DNA of 64,000 nt from an uncultured Caryophanales bacterium (GCA_946628045.1 CAMOVZ010000002.1:111390-175389); one strand, 5' to 3'. Shown: positions 41,040 to 50,368, numbered from the stretch's first letter. The notes: generated from the letters alone by a model not told the origin. Translations and numbers: made by a program.

Positions 41040-43199
41040 TTAAATCATTTGACTAGGATTAAAATCAATATCTACCTTGATTTTAGAATTAGTTTTATAG
41101 TGATCTAATACATTAGAAAGTACTTTATATAAACTATCTTCTTTTTTATATTTTAAAATGATATTATATCGATAAATATTATTCATTTTGAACAAACTAG
41201 AACTACTAGGGCCTAAAATTATAGTAGAAGTCAATGCTTTTTCTAAACTATTTTTTATTTTTAAAGCTTCAGAAAATATATAGCCAGAATCTTTTCCACT
41301 AATTCTAATATTACATATATAATAATATGGAGGATATTTCAAACTTCTTCTAATCATCATTTCTTGTTTATAAAAAGACAAATAATCATGATTTTTAACT
41401 AGATTAATTGCATAATGATCAGGATTAAATGTTTGAATAACAACACTACCTTCTAAAGAAGACCTACCACTTCTACCAGCAACTTGACTAAGTAATGAAA
41501 AAGTATTTTCACTACTTCTAAAATCAGGAATATTAAGTGAAGTATCAGCATTTATTACTCCTACTAAAGTAACATTAGAAAAATCAAGTCCCTTTGCTAC
41601 CATTTGAGTACCAAGCAATATATCATATTCATGATTTTTAAATGAATCAATCATTTTCTCATGCATACCTTTTTTACTTGTCGTATCAAAATCCATTCTA
41701 AGTACTCTACAATTAAATAATTCATTTAATTCTTCTTCTATCTTTTGAGTACCTACTCCTAAATTATTTAATGCTTTTTCATTACATGAAGGACATGTAT
41801 CTAATACTTTTCCACCATATCCACAGTAATGACATCTTAAAGTATTACTACTCTTATGATAAGTTAAAGTAATATCACAATTAGGGCATTTAAAAGTATA
41901 TCCACAATTTTTACATGTTACAAAAGATGAATAACCTCTACGATTAAGTAATAAAATTATTTGTTCATGTTTTTCTAATCTATCTTTAATTGAATCAATC
42001 ATAACAGAAGAAAAATGTCCTTTACTTTTTCTTATTTCTTTATTCATGTCGACAATAGTAACTTTAGGTAGTTCACGTCCATTTACTCTATGAGGTAAAG
42101 TTAAAAGTTTATATACCCCTTTTTCTCCTCGGGCCATAGACTCAAGTGTTGGAGTTGCACTACCTAAAAGTACACTACAATTATGATATTTGCTACGAAG
42201 TATTGCTATATCTCTAGCATGATATCTAGGACTTGGATCACTTTGTTTATAAGAATCACTATGCTCTTCATCAATGATAATTATTCCAATATTTTTTAAA
42301 GGTGCAAATATTGCACTTCTAGCACCAATAACTATACTAGCCTCGCCTCTAGCTATTCTTCTATACTCATCATATTTTTCTCCATCACTTAGTCCAGAAT
42401 GAATTGCTGCTATTTTTTTACCAAATCGCATCTCAAATCTATTAATCATTTGTGGAGTTAAACTAATCTCGGGTACCAATACAATAGCAGTTTTACCCAG
42501 TTTTAAATAATAATCTATAATCTCCATATAAACTTCTGTTTTTCCACTACCAGTAACACCATATAATAAATAAATATTATTTTCGCTTATAACATTATCA
42601 ACAACAGATTGTTGCTCTAAAGTTAATTTAGGTTTAACAAATTTCTCATTAGAATAATTAACACGATAATGTTCACTTTTTTTCTCTACTAATACACCTT
42701 TCTTAATAAGTGTATTTAAACTACTTAAAGAAATATCAACTAAATCTTTGCGAATAACACTACCACTACTAACCATATCTATTATTTTCTTTTGTGTATC
42801 ATTAAACTTTAAACTACTATCATAATCTCTATTTAAACTATAATAAGTATCATACTTAATATTACCAGTATTACCAGCCTTTAATGCTTTAGGTAACATA
42901 ACTTGATAGCAACTAATTAAACTAGCCAATGTATCGTCTCTCATCTTTTTACCTAAAGATAATAATTCATCATTCAAAATGATATCTTTATCTATAATAT
43001 CAATAATACTTTTTAAGTCTTTATCTGTACTTTTAGAATCTTTTATTTCTACTACAAAGCCTTCTAAAGTCATTCGACCAAAAGGAACTGATACTCTAAT
43101 ACCAACTTTAATATCTTTTTCTAAATTATTAGGTACACTATACTCAAACACTTTATCAACAGCTTTAGCAGTTATCTCAACTAATACACCTACTATCAA
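41040..43199 (-). CDS. priA: Primosomal protein N' (replication restart helicase)
   Basis: About 719 residues from a TTG start at 43199, chosen because GGAGGT lies 6 bases upstream and the upstream extension to 43244 covers that site and a promoter. The DNA-binding domain opens VEITAKAVDKVFEYSVP. The helicase has Walker A (YGVTGSGKTEVY), DEEH in IIIDEEHSDSYKQ, and two zinc motifs (CKNCGYTFKCPNC and CHYCGYGG...CPSC). VAGRSGRSS is the family's final helicase block. It reloads the replisome at stalled forks. Confidence 0.95.
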   Translation of the reverse strand: MIVGVLVEITAKAVDKVFEYSVPNNLEKDIKVGIRVSVPFGRMTLEGFVVEIKDSKSTDKDLKSIIDIIDKDIILNDELLSLGKKMRDDTLASLISCYQVMLPKALKAGNTGNIKYDTYYSLNRDYDSSLKFNDTQKKIIDMVSSGSVIRKDLVDISLSSLNTLIKKGVLVEKKSEHYRVNYSNEKFVKPKLTLEQQSVVDNVISENNIYLLYGVTGSGKTEVYMEIIDYYLKLGKTAIVLVPEISLTPQMINRFEMRFGKKIAAIHSGLSDGEKYDEYRRIARGEASIVIGARSAIFAPLKNIGIIIIDEEHSDSYKQSDPSPRYHARDIAILRSKYHNCSVLLGSATPTLESMARGEKGVYKLLTLPHRVNGRELPKVTIVDMNKEIRKSKGHFSSVMIDSIKDRLEKHEQIILLLNRRGYSSFVTCKNCGYTFKCPNCDITLTYHKSSNTLRCHYCGYGGKVLDTCPSCNEKALNNLGVGTQKIEEELNELFNCRVLRMDFDTTSKKGMHEKMIDSFKNHEYDILLGTQMVAKGLDFSNVTLVGVINADTSLNIPDFRSSENTFSLLSQVAGRSGRSSLEGSVVIQTFNPDHYAINLVKNHDYLSFYKQEMMIRRSLKYPPYYYICNIRISGKDSGYIFSEALKIKNSLEKALTSTIILGPSSSSLFKMNNIYRYNIILKYKKEDSLYKVLSNVLDHYKTNSKIKVDIDFNPSQMI

Positions 43200-43221
43200 A
43201 GTATCACCTCCATATACATCT

Positions 43222-43230
43222 ATTATAACA
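43222..43230 (-). promoter_or_regulatory. Extended -10 promoter of priA
   Basis: TGT-TATAAT on the minus strand (hexamer 43222-43227), immediately after the T-run of the terminator at 43229-43256. Confidence 0.5.
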
Positions 43231-43257
43231 AAAAAAGAAAGCAAATGCTTTCTTTTA
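43229..43257 (-). terminator. Intrinsic terminator of the surface gene
   Basis: Minus strand stem AAAAGAAAGC / GCTTTCTTTT, 4-base loop, then TTTTTTT. The stop at 43255-43257 overlaps the first arm. Confidence 0.88.
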
Positions 43258-44634
43258 TTCAGCTAATCTAAATGCTGGAGATACTCCTTCACAACTGTTA
43301 TTAGCCCAGTCTCCACTAGAGTTAACATAGAAAAATTCATAATCATGAGAATCCCAAGGTGTACGTAACAACCAACAAAATGCAGAGCCTCCTAAAAAAT
43401 TCTTACTAGCAAATGCATGATTTGCTTCTGTTACTCCTTTTAATTCATAATAATCAAGCTGTCTTGTCGCAGCATTAGCAGTATCACGAGATAAGCCATT
43501 TTTCCACACTTCTTTTGTTGATAATAAGTATAACTTATCTGTTGTTGTGAAATTAGCACCATCTTTACTTCCATGTCCTGATATTACTGTTGTATCTATT
43601 ATTTTAGATCTTAATTCACTAGGTAATGAATCTATTATTCCTTGACCAGTATAATCTATGCTTTCGTATGCATATACAGTTCCATTTAAGAATGATCTCA
43701 TATCACTATGTTCCCATCCACCTATATTACCTGTTCCAACATCTGTTCCACTAACTGTAGGATTCATTCTATGTGTCGTAATTACATCTACAAATTCTAG
43801 TACTAATCCACATGCTGTTTGACTAAATCCTTCAGTTTTACATTCTGCTGGTGTAGATAAGTTTGCTATTCTTAAATGTGCAGTTGTCTCTTTAGTTCCA
43901 TTATGATCTAAATCTAATGGTACTTCTCTTGTTGTTCCTGCATTCATATCAGCAGTTAATTGTGTTATTAATCCGTTATCATATGCTGTTACTATTTTTG
44001 CCCATGAATCTGTTGCAAAATTTGCTTCACTTGGTTTTAGTTTAGCATTATCATCAGCTTGTCCATATTGTACTTCATATCCAAAATCTAATGATAATCC
44101 TTCTTCTGGGATTTTGTTCATCTCTTCTGGAGTTATTGTATCTTTAAATTCTATTCTTACTTTATATTTCTCTGTTGTTGGAGTTATTGTACTTCCACTC
44201 TTTGTTCCTTTTGGAAGTAAGTGATTTACTGCTGGTTCTACTCCATCAGCATAAGTCACACTATAACTTACATAACTTGGTAAGTCTTGTGGTAATGTTG
44301 GAGTTATTAATTTAATCATTGCATCTATTGTTCCAGCGTTTACTGCATCAATAGTAAACTCATAAAAGTCACCAGGTACTTCTAAATTAACATTCCAATT
44401 AACTTTAGTGTTAATAGATCCATCTTCTCCATTAACTACGTCTGGAATAGTATCTCCTTTACTTCCTTGTGTAACTGCGATACTTTCTTCATCCCAATAT
44501 ACACTCCATGTATTCTTAGTAATACCTGCATTACCATTAATCTTTAATGTTGTTGCTAGTGCCGCAAAACCTATACTTATTCCTAATAAAAGTATTAATA
44601 ATAACATTATTCTATTTCTTTTTTTATTCTTCAT
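43255..44634 (-). CDS. Surface protein: TasA/camelysin-like module plus DUF6273 domain
   Basis: About 459 residues. Leader RNRIMLLLILLLGISIGFA with a SipW-cognate look, then TTLKINGNAGITKNTWSVYWD. The core contains PGDFYEFTIDAVNAGTID and ends near QYGQADDNAK. These blocks recur in the genes at 16855, 53494 and (partly) 63129. The C-terminal 250 residues fit DUF6273 well: GGWEHSDMRSFLNG, LPSELRSKIIDTTVI, KLYLLSTKEVW and FCWLLRTPWDSHDYEFF. Function unknown, likely surface display. ATG at 44634 has AGGAG 7 bases upstream. Own promoter and terminator. Confidence 0.82.
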   Translation of the reverse strand: MKNKKRNRIMLLLILLLGISIGFAALATTLKINGNAGITKNTWSVYWDEESIAVTQGSKGDTIPDVVNGEDGSINTKVNWNVNLEVPGDFYEFTIDAVNAGTIDAMIKLITPTLPQDLPSYVSYSVTYADGVEPAVNHLLPKGTKSGSTITPTTEKYKVRIEFKDTITPEEMNKIPEEGLSLDFGYEVQYGQADDNAKLKPSEANFATDSWAKIVTAYDNGLITQLTADMNAGTTREVPLDLDHNGTKETTAHLRIANLSTPAECKTEGFSQTACGLVLEFVDVITTHRMNPTVSGTDVGTGNIGGWEHSDMRSFLNGTVYAYESIDYTGQGIIDSLPSELRSKIIDTTVISGHGSKDGANFTTTDKLYLLSTKEVWKNGLSRDTANAATRQLDYYELKGVTEANHAFASKNFLGGSAFCWLLRTPWDSHDYEFFYVNSSGDWANNSCEGVSPAFRLAE

Positions 44635-44657
44635 ACACACTCTCCTATTATATATTT

Positions 44658-44686
44658 ATTATATAACATAATAAAAAGAAAGACAA
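44658..44686 (-). promoter_or_regulatory. Sigma-A promoter of the surface gene, overlapping a terminator
   Basis: TTGTCT (44681-44686), 17 bases, TATAAT (44658-44663) on the minus strand. The -35 lies within the rseP terminator hairpin. Confidence 0.65.
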
Positions 44687-44697
44687 TGTCTTTCTTA
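44671..44697 (-). terminator. Intrinsic terminator overlapping the rseP stop
   Basis: Minus strand stem AAGAAAGAC / GTCTTTCTT, 3-base loop, then TTTTATT. The stop (44695-44697) overlaps the first arm. Confidence 0.8.
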
Positions 44698-45747
44698 TTT
44701 AAATAACCTTAATATATCATTAAATGTTATTACAACCATTAATAGCATCAATAATACTAAGAATATCGTATGTATCTTATTCTCAAGTTCAGGTTTTACT
44801 GGAGAACCTTTTATCTTTTCAATAATAATAAATAATATATGTCCTCCATCAAATGCAGGTATAGGAAGTAAATTAATTACCCCTACATTTATAGATAAGA
44901 ATGCAGTTAAATAAATTAAACTAGCAATTCCTGCACTTCTTTGTTCACCTACAACTGAATATATTCCAACAGGACCTGATAATTGATTTAATTTAACCCT
45001 ACCTGTAAAAAGATAAGCTAATGTAATATACATTTGTTTAAAGATTGACTTAGTTTTCTTATAAGTATAGATAAATGCATTACCTAATCCTTTAGTCTTT
45101 TTATTCTTTATAGCAATTCCATATCTATATACTTCTTTACCTTTTTCTTTTATCTTTTTAGGTGCTAACTTAAATGTAATCTTTTTATTATTTCTTTCTA
45201 CTACTATAGTACTTTTTTTATTTTGTGGAGCAATAGCTAGATATAAACTCATATCATCACTAGTCTCTACTTTATTTTTATTAATAGATATAATTTTATC
45301 ATTCTTTTTTAATCCGACTTCATAAGCAGCTGAATTCTTCTCTATCTTATTAATAATAGGATCCATTGTAGTTCCACCCCAAATAAGAGCAATTAAAAAT
45401 AAAAGTAATACAGCTAATATAAAGTTATTCATTGGTCCAAATAACATTATTAAAAATCTTTGCCATGCTTTTTTATTTTGAAGTCTTTTATCTTTAGGTA
45501 TTTTTTTATCATCATCAGTATCTAAGTCTTCTCCAGCTAACTGACAAAATCCACCTATTGGAATAGCTCTTAAATTATACTCTGTTTCGCCTTTTTTAAA
45601 TCCACATATTTTAGGACCCATACCTAAAGCAAATTCATATACATAAACACCATTCCATTTAGCTAATATAAAATGACCAAATTCATGCACAAAAACTATA
45701 ATTCCTAATATTAATACAAATAACAACAAGTTAATAATAATTGACAA
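44695..45747 (-). CDS. rseP: RIP zinc metalloprotease (site-2 protease)
   Basis: 350 residues. H-E-x-x-H is at His21, Glu22 and His25 (FVHEFGHFILAKW) in the first membrane helix. A PDZ domain lies at about 125-200 (IEKNSAAYEVGLKKNDKII). The second metal-binding block is NLLPIPAFDGGHILF near 290. It cuts membrane-embedded anti-sigma factors and signal peptide remnants. TTG start at 45747 with AGGAGGG upstream. Follows cdsA as in other Firmicutes, but dxr is not between them. Confidence 0.95.
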   Translation of the reverse strand: MSIIINLLLFVLILGIIVFVHEFGHFILAKWNGVYVYEFALGMGPKICGFKKGETEYNLRAIPIGGFCQLAGEDLDTDDDKKIPKDKRLQNKKAWQRFLIMLFGPMNNFILAVLLLFLIALIWGGTTMDPIINKIEKNSAAYEVGLKKNDKIISINKNKVETSDDMSLYLAIAPQNKKSTIVVERNNKKITFKLAPKKIKEKGKEVYRYGIAIKNKKTKGLGNAFIYTYKKTKSIFKQMYITLAYLFTGRVKLNQLSGPVGIYSVVGEQRSAGIASLIYLTAFLSINVGVINLLPIPAFDGGHILFIIIEKIKGSPVKPELENKIHTIFLVLLMLLMVVITFNDILRLFK

Positions 45748-45758
45748 ATTAATCCCTC

Positions 45759-46559
45759 CTATAATATTTCAATTAAAATAGTAAAAGCTAATACAACAAA
45801 TATTATACTATCAAATCTATCTAATATTCCACCATGACCTGGAATAATATCTGAAAAATCTTTAACATCGTAGTATCTCTTAATAGAAGAAAATACTAAA
45901 TCTCCAAGTTGTCCTACTAAACATAATACTAGAGTTAGCATAATAACAGTTACTAAAGGAACTGTACTACTAATTAAAGTATTATAAAAAACAACAGCTG
46001 CAAAAGTACCCATAAATACACCACCAACTAATCCTTCTATAGTTTTCTTAGGACTAATTTTAGGACACAATTTATGACTTCCTATTAATTTACCAGTAAA
46101 CAATGCAAACGTATCAGTAATAGTAGTTATCAATAATAAGTATATGATATAAGTAATATCATAATTACGAGTAATAATAATTAAATTAAAACTTAATCCT
46201 ATAAATAATACTGATCCTATTAAAAATAATGCATCATTTAAATTATATTTTTTTGTATCATTTATAAATACCATAGGTGTTATAAATAAAAATATAATAA
46301 AAGCCATTACTCTATAATCAAATTTATTAATAAATTCAATTGAACTAGTATTATATAAACAAAAATAGCAAGTTAATAAATATGCAAATATTTTTAAGAC
46401 TATAGGAAACTTCTTCTTAGTTTCTCTAACTTTTAATAATTCATATAAACCAAATATACTTAGTACAGTCATAAATATAGCAAAAGGAAGTTCTCCTATT
46501 ACTAGAAATGGTATGAATACTAATATCATTATAATTGCACTTACAACTCTCTTTGTCAT
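45759..46559 (-). CDS. cdsA: Phosphatidate cytidylyltransferase
   Basis: 266 residues, multi-spanning. The C-terminal signature is intact: GQLGDLVFSSIKRYYDVKDF followed by PGHGGILDRFDS. It makes CDP-diacylglycerol from phosphatidate and CTP, the branch point to phospholipids. The ATG overlaps the uppS stop (ATGA). Confidence 0.95.
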   Translation of the reverse strand: MTKRVVSAIIMILVFIPFLVIGELPFAIFMTVLSIFGLYELLKVRETKKKFPIVLKIFAYLLTCYFCLYNTSSIEFINKFDYRVMAFIIFLFITPMVFINDTKKYNLNDALFLIGSVLFIGLSFNLIIITRNYDITYIIYLLLITTITDTFALFTGKLIGSHKLCPKISPKKTIEGLVGGVFMGTFAAVVFYNTLISSTVPLVTVIMLTLVLCLVGQLGDLVFSSIKRYYDVKDFSDIIPGHGGILDRFDSIIFVVLAFTILIEIL

Positions 46560-47266
46560 TTTATCCCTCCAAATCTTCTATTTCTTTTATTATATTCTAA
46601 AATAGCTTTATCAAATTCTTCACTATTAAAATCTGGAAAATATACTTTAGGAAAATAAAACTCTGCATAACTAGCTTGCCACATCATAAAATTACTAAGT
46701 CTTAATTCTCCACTAGTTCTAATAACATAATCTAAAGGTGGTAAATCTTGATATAAATTTTTTTGTATAAAATTTTCATCTATATCATCTAGATTTATTT
46801 TATTATCTTTATACATCTCACATATTTTTTTAGTAGTATCAATAATCTCTGCATGAGAACCATAATTTAGACAAATATTAAGTACTAAATCTTTATTATC
46901 TTTAGTATTTTCAACTATCTTATCCATAGCTTGAAGTACTTTATCAGGAAGAGGTTTTCTTCTCCCAGAAAATAATACTTTTACTTTTTTTTCTATTAAA
47001 AAGTTAAACTCTTTTTCAAATGAAGTAATAAATAAGTTCATTAGAAATTCAACTTCACTAATATCTCTTTTAAAATTCTCTGTAGAAAAAGCATATAAAG
47101 AACAATATTTAACTCCAACATCAGCCATGTGTATACATAATTCTTTTAATGTTTCAAGAGCTCTTTTATGACCCATAGTACGAATCATACCTCTTTCTTT
47201 AGCCCATCTACCATTACCATCCATAATTATTCCAATATGATTTGGTATTATAATGTTTTCATTCAT
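46556..47266 (-). CDS. uppS: Undecaprenyl diphosphate synthase
   Basis: 236 residues. Catalytic Asp16 in GIIMDGNGRWAKERG; further blocks YAFSTENFKR and LNICLNYGSHAEI, and PPLDYVIRTSGELRLSNFMM near the end. It builds the C55 lipid carrier for peptidoglycan and surface polysaccharide, which the glycosyltransferase loci in this window need. GAGGT precedes the ATG. Coupled to cdsA. Confidence 0.96.
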   Translation of the reverse strand: MNENIIIPNHIGIIMDGNGRWAKERGMIRTMGHKRALETLKELCIHMADVGVKYCSLYAFSTENFKRDISEVEFLMNLFITSFEKEFNFLIEKKVKVLFSGRRKPLPDKVLQAMDKIVENTKDNKDLVLNICLNYGSHAEIIDTTKKICEMYKDNKINLDDIDENFIQKNLYQDLPPLDYVIRTSGELRLSNFMMWQASYAEFYFPKVYFPDFNSEEFDKAILEYNKRNRRFGGIK

Positions 47267-47302
47267 ATTTTATACCTCATAAATAATTATATACTAAGAG
47301 AC

Positions 47303-47329
47303 AAAAAAAAGAAAGTCTAAGACTTTCTA
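47303..47329 (-). terminator. Intrinsic terminator overlapping the khpA stop
   Basis: Minus strand stem AGAAAGTC / GACTTTCT, 3-base loop, then eight T. Confidence 0.88.
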
Positions 47330-47575
47330 AAATTTATCAATATCAATTTTAACGTATTTATTATCTTGTAATGCACTACTTGCTTGTACTAAAGTTCTAA
47401 TAGCATTAGCAGTACGTCCTTCTTTACCGATAACTCTTCCCATATCAGAATCATCTACCATTACTTGAATAAGTATAACGTTTTCTTCTTCTGTAGGAAA
47501 TTCTTTAACACTTACACTATCTTTATTAATAACTAAAGATTTTACTATTTCTTCTGTTAATTTTACTAAATCCAT
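47327..47575 (-). CDS. khpA: KH-domain RNA-binding protein KhpA
   Basis: 82 residues, single KH domain with the GxxG-type loop in DMGRVIGKEGRTANAIRTLV. KhpA forms a dimer with KhpB and binds many small RNAs and mRNAs in Firmicutes. Placed right after rpsP as usual; AAAGGTG precedes the ATG. rimM and trmD do not follow. Confidence 0.93.
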   Translation of the reverse strand: MDLVKLTEEIVKSLVINKDSVSVKEFPTEEENVILIQVMVDDSDMGRVIGKEGRTANAIRTLVQASSALQDNKYVKIDIDKF

Positions 47576-47577
47576 GA

Positions 47578-47847
47578 CTATTCACCTTTCTTTTTAGAAT
47601 CAGCAAATTTTTTCATGATTCCTTCTTTACTAAATAAGTTTTTAACAGTATCAGTAGGAATAGCTCCATTATTTAACCATTTTAAAGCTACTTCTTCATT
47701 AATTTTTACTTGTGAATCAAGTGGTGCATAAGTACCAATTAATTCTAAATATTGTCCATCTCTAGGTCTTCTACTATCAGTAGCAACTATTCTATAAGTT
47801 GGTCTTTTTTTAGCTCCCATTCTTGTTAATCTTAATTTAACTGCCAT
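47578..47847 (-). CDS. rpsP: 30S ribosomal protein S16
   Basis: About 89 residues. The start is [20 protein letters not shown], the S16 signature, then [22 protein letters not shown] at 47847 is preceded by GGAGGG, and gives the normal N-terminus; a more upstream TTG would add nine unconserved residues. Followed after 2 bases by khpA. Confidence 0.97.
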   Translation of the reverse strand: MAVKLRLTRMGAKKRPTYRIVATDSRRPRDGQYLELIGTYAPLDSQVKINEEVALKWLNNGAIPTDTVKNLFSKEGIMKKFADSKKKGE

Positions 47848-47926
47848 TAAAATCCCTCCATTTCTAAATAACAATGATATTATAATAAATTAATAATTCT
47901 TTGTCAACCTTTTTTTGTTAACAAAT

Positions 47927-47958
47927 AAGCAGAAAGAACTACACGATTCTTTCTGCTT
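47927..47958. repeat. 12-bp inverted repeat between surface gene and rpsP
   Basis: AAGCAGAAAGAA and its complement with an 8-base loop, downstream of the 47972 stop on the minus strand. The T-tract that follows is weak (ATTTGTT). Probably the terminator of that gene. Confidence 0.6.
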
Positions 47959-47971
47959 ACTATTAATCATT

Positions 47972-50368
47972 TTAGCAACTACCCCAATATGTTTCAGTTG
48001 TAGTATAATTACAAATACATGTCTTAGCATTATAATTGCAACTACTTAAAGTTCCACCATAACGTGCTTGACAAAATTTTGTTACTCCTACACATTGGCC
48101 ACCTGTTCCTGTTAGCCATCTACAATAAGCTTCACCACATCCACTACATGAATAACTATCGCGCCATGTAAAACTTATACTCTTGTTAACATTCCTTGTT
48201 TTTTTACACCTACCAGAACCGCCTCCTGAAGAAGATCCCCCTGAAGAAGGTTGTGAAACTATTTCATATTGCCATAATTGATTTTTTTCATTTCCAGCAT
48301 TATCTCTACATATTTCTTTAATTACATAACCTCCTACAGGTGGTTCCCATTCAATATTTCCTTCAGGATTACGCCATCCTGTTTCATTACCATTATCATT
48401 GAATACTATATTTACTGAATCCTTATTAGTTCCAGATAGACTATCAGAACAATAAAATATAAATTGAGTTGGATAATGATACCTATAATCTCCAACTTGT
48501 ATTAAACCTCCACCATCATGACCATTATAAACAAATTCTACTTTCTCAGGTGGGGTTTTATCAACATAAACATTATATGAACAACTCTTCGTATTTCCAG
48601 CATTATCTGATATTGTTACTGATGATGTCATTGTATCAGTACTATATGTAGTATCATATGATGCTTTTACACATTGACTATCACTATCACTACATGCTTG
48701 TTTAATAGTTCTATTTTGGTTTGTCCATGTTGTCGATGCATTTGTTGCTGTTCCACATGTTGGTGGAGTTGTATCGACATATACATTATATGAACAAACA
48801 CTTGTATTGCCTACTTTATCTGATATCGTTACTGAAGCTGTTTTTTTCGTAGTACTATATGTACTATCATATGATGCTTTTACACATTTACTATCACTAT
48901 CACTACATGCTTGTTTGATTGTTCTTGAACTCTTTGTCCATGTTGTTGATGCATTTGTTGCTTTTCCACATGTTGGTGGAGTTGTATCGACATATACATT
49001 ATATGAACAATTTTTTGTATTTCCAGCATTATCCGATATCGTTACTGAAGCTGTTTTTTTCGTAGTACTATATGTACTATCATATGATGCTTTTACACAT
49101 TTACTATCACTATCACTACATGCTTGTTTGATTGTTCTTGAACTCTTTGTCCATGTTGTTGATGCATTTGTTGCTTTTCCACATGTTGGTGGTATTCTAT
49201 CAAGTTTTGCTTTATACTCCGCTTCACTAGAACAGTTTTTAGCAGCATCACATGCTTTTACTTTTATAATAGATTCACCATGAGCATTTACATTTCTAAC
49301 ACCCGTTGGACTAGGATTATTAACAACATTAGTTGAGGCTCCTGTTACAGTATAATAATAAGTAACTTTCCCTGAATTATCAGTAGACCCACTTGCCATA
49401 AGTGCCAACCATCCATTATACCATGTATTAGAAGCAAGTTCTCGTAATCCTGCTATCGTTGATACATCATTACTATCTTTCTTCTTATATCCTTTTAATA
49501 ATGGTACCGTAGGTTTAATATTATCAATACTAAATGGTCCAAATGAAACATATTTACTCTCTGTTTTATCAGGATTTTTCCATTTACTTCCATATAAATC
49601 AAATAAATTATCTACTCTTACTATTAAATAATAAGCACCACTTTCACCTTCAGGCGTTAATAACTCACTAGATGTAGTAGTAATTAAATTACCATTTAAT
49701 AATTCTTTTTCTTGATTACCTTTTACTTTAAAAGTAGTTTTATTAAATCCAGTATCACTATAATCATTTCTATTAGTACTCCATTTAGTATAAATAACTA
49801 CATTATTATTTATACCAGTACCACTAGTTATAGTTAACTTAGTTTTCTTTCTTTTTTTATTGAATACATTTCCTATTTCTTTCTCATCTGCACTTATTAA
49901 TAAATTGTTATCACTTACTCCAGAACAAGAATTTTCATCTATTTCTGGTATTACACTAGGAATAGAAGTAGTAACATTACTAGCCTTACCATTTACTTTC
50001 TTCCCACAAGATAAATAATTAGAATAACCATATTTATCTTTTTGCTTAATAACCCTTACATAAGTATTCTCACTATTACAAGATATATTAGTTATTTGAA
50101 TATCTTTTAATAGATTTCTTTCTACTAAATCATTATATCTAATATAAGCACATCCATATTCCTTATGTCCAAATAAATCTTCATTATAAGAATCATTATA
50201 TAACTTAGAAGCAGATAAAACACTATCTGCATAATTAGTATACTTTTTCTTTTCAAAGCTAGCACTTAACCCTCTAATTAAAGGAATAGATATACCAGTA
50301 ATTATTCCAAGTATTACAACTACTACTAATAACTCAGTTAAAGTAAATCCCTTATTATTACTTTTCAT
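47972..50368 (-). CDS. Large surface protein: prepilin-like N-terminus, Ig-like repeats, Cys-rich end
   Basis: 798 residues. The leader KSNNKGFTLTELLVVVVILG is a type IV prepilin signal with Gly at the cleavage point, as in the 1269-residue protein at 4447. Residues about 40-140 resemble a pseudopilin globular head with paired Cys. From about 400 there are three units of 71 residues opening PPTCG and containing TIKQACSDSDS, SVTISD and NVYVDTTPP, typical of bacterial Ig-like repeats with a disulfide. The last 75 residues hold about eleven Cys. No pilus machinery gene is visible nearby. Two of the repeat units share 158 identical bases. Confidence 0.82.
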   Translation of the reverse strand: MKSNNKGFTLTELLVVVVILGIITGISIPLIRGLSASFEKKKYTNYADSVLSASKLYNDSYNEDLFGHKEYGCAYIRYNDLVERNLLKDIQITNISCNSENTYVRVIKQKDKYGYSNYLSCGKKVNGKASNVTTSIPSVIPEIDENSCSGVSDNNLLISADEKEIGNVFNKKRKKTKLTITSGTGINNNVVIYTKWSTNRNDYSDTGFNKTTFKVKGNQEKELLNGNLITTTSSELLTPEGESGAYYLIVRVDNLFDLYGSKWKNPDKTESKYVSFGPFSIDNIKPTVPLLKGYKKKDSNDVSTIAGLRELASNTWYNGWLALMASGSTDNSGKVTYYYTVTGASTNVVNNPSPTGVRNVNAHGESIIKVKACDAAKNCSSEAEYKAKLDRIPPTCGKATNASTTWTKSSRTIKQACSDSDSKCVKASYDSTYSTTKKTASVTISDNAGNTKNCSYNVYVDTTPPTCGKATNASTTWTKSSRTIKQACSDSDSKCVKASYDSTYSTTKKTASVTISDKVGNTSVCSYNVYVDTTPPTCGTATNASTTWTNQNRTIKQACSDSDSQCVKASYDTTYSTDTMTSSVTISDNAGNTKSCSYNVYVDKTPPEKVEFVYNGHDGGGLIQVGDYRYHYPTQFIFYCSDSLSGTNKDSVNIVFNDNGNETGWRNPEGNIEWEPPVGGYVIKEICRDNAGNEKNQLWQYEIVSQPSSGGSSSGGGSGRCKKTRNVNKSISFTWRDSYSCSGCGEAYCRWLTGTGGQCVGVTKFCQARYGGTLSSCNYNAKTCICNYTTTETYWGSC
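48822..49192. repeat. 158-base identical direct repeat in the Ig-like region
   Basis: Copies at 48822-48979 and 49035-49192 (offset 213 bases = 71 codons) read as identical by eye; a third unit further left is more diverged. This indicates recent duplication or gene conversion. Confidence 0.85.

Noticed and set aside
48807..49283. Plus-strand open frame of about 158 codons
   Set aside because: It mirrors the duplicated Ig-like repeats of the minus-strand gene; no plausible start signal.
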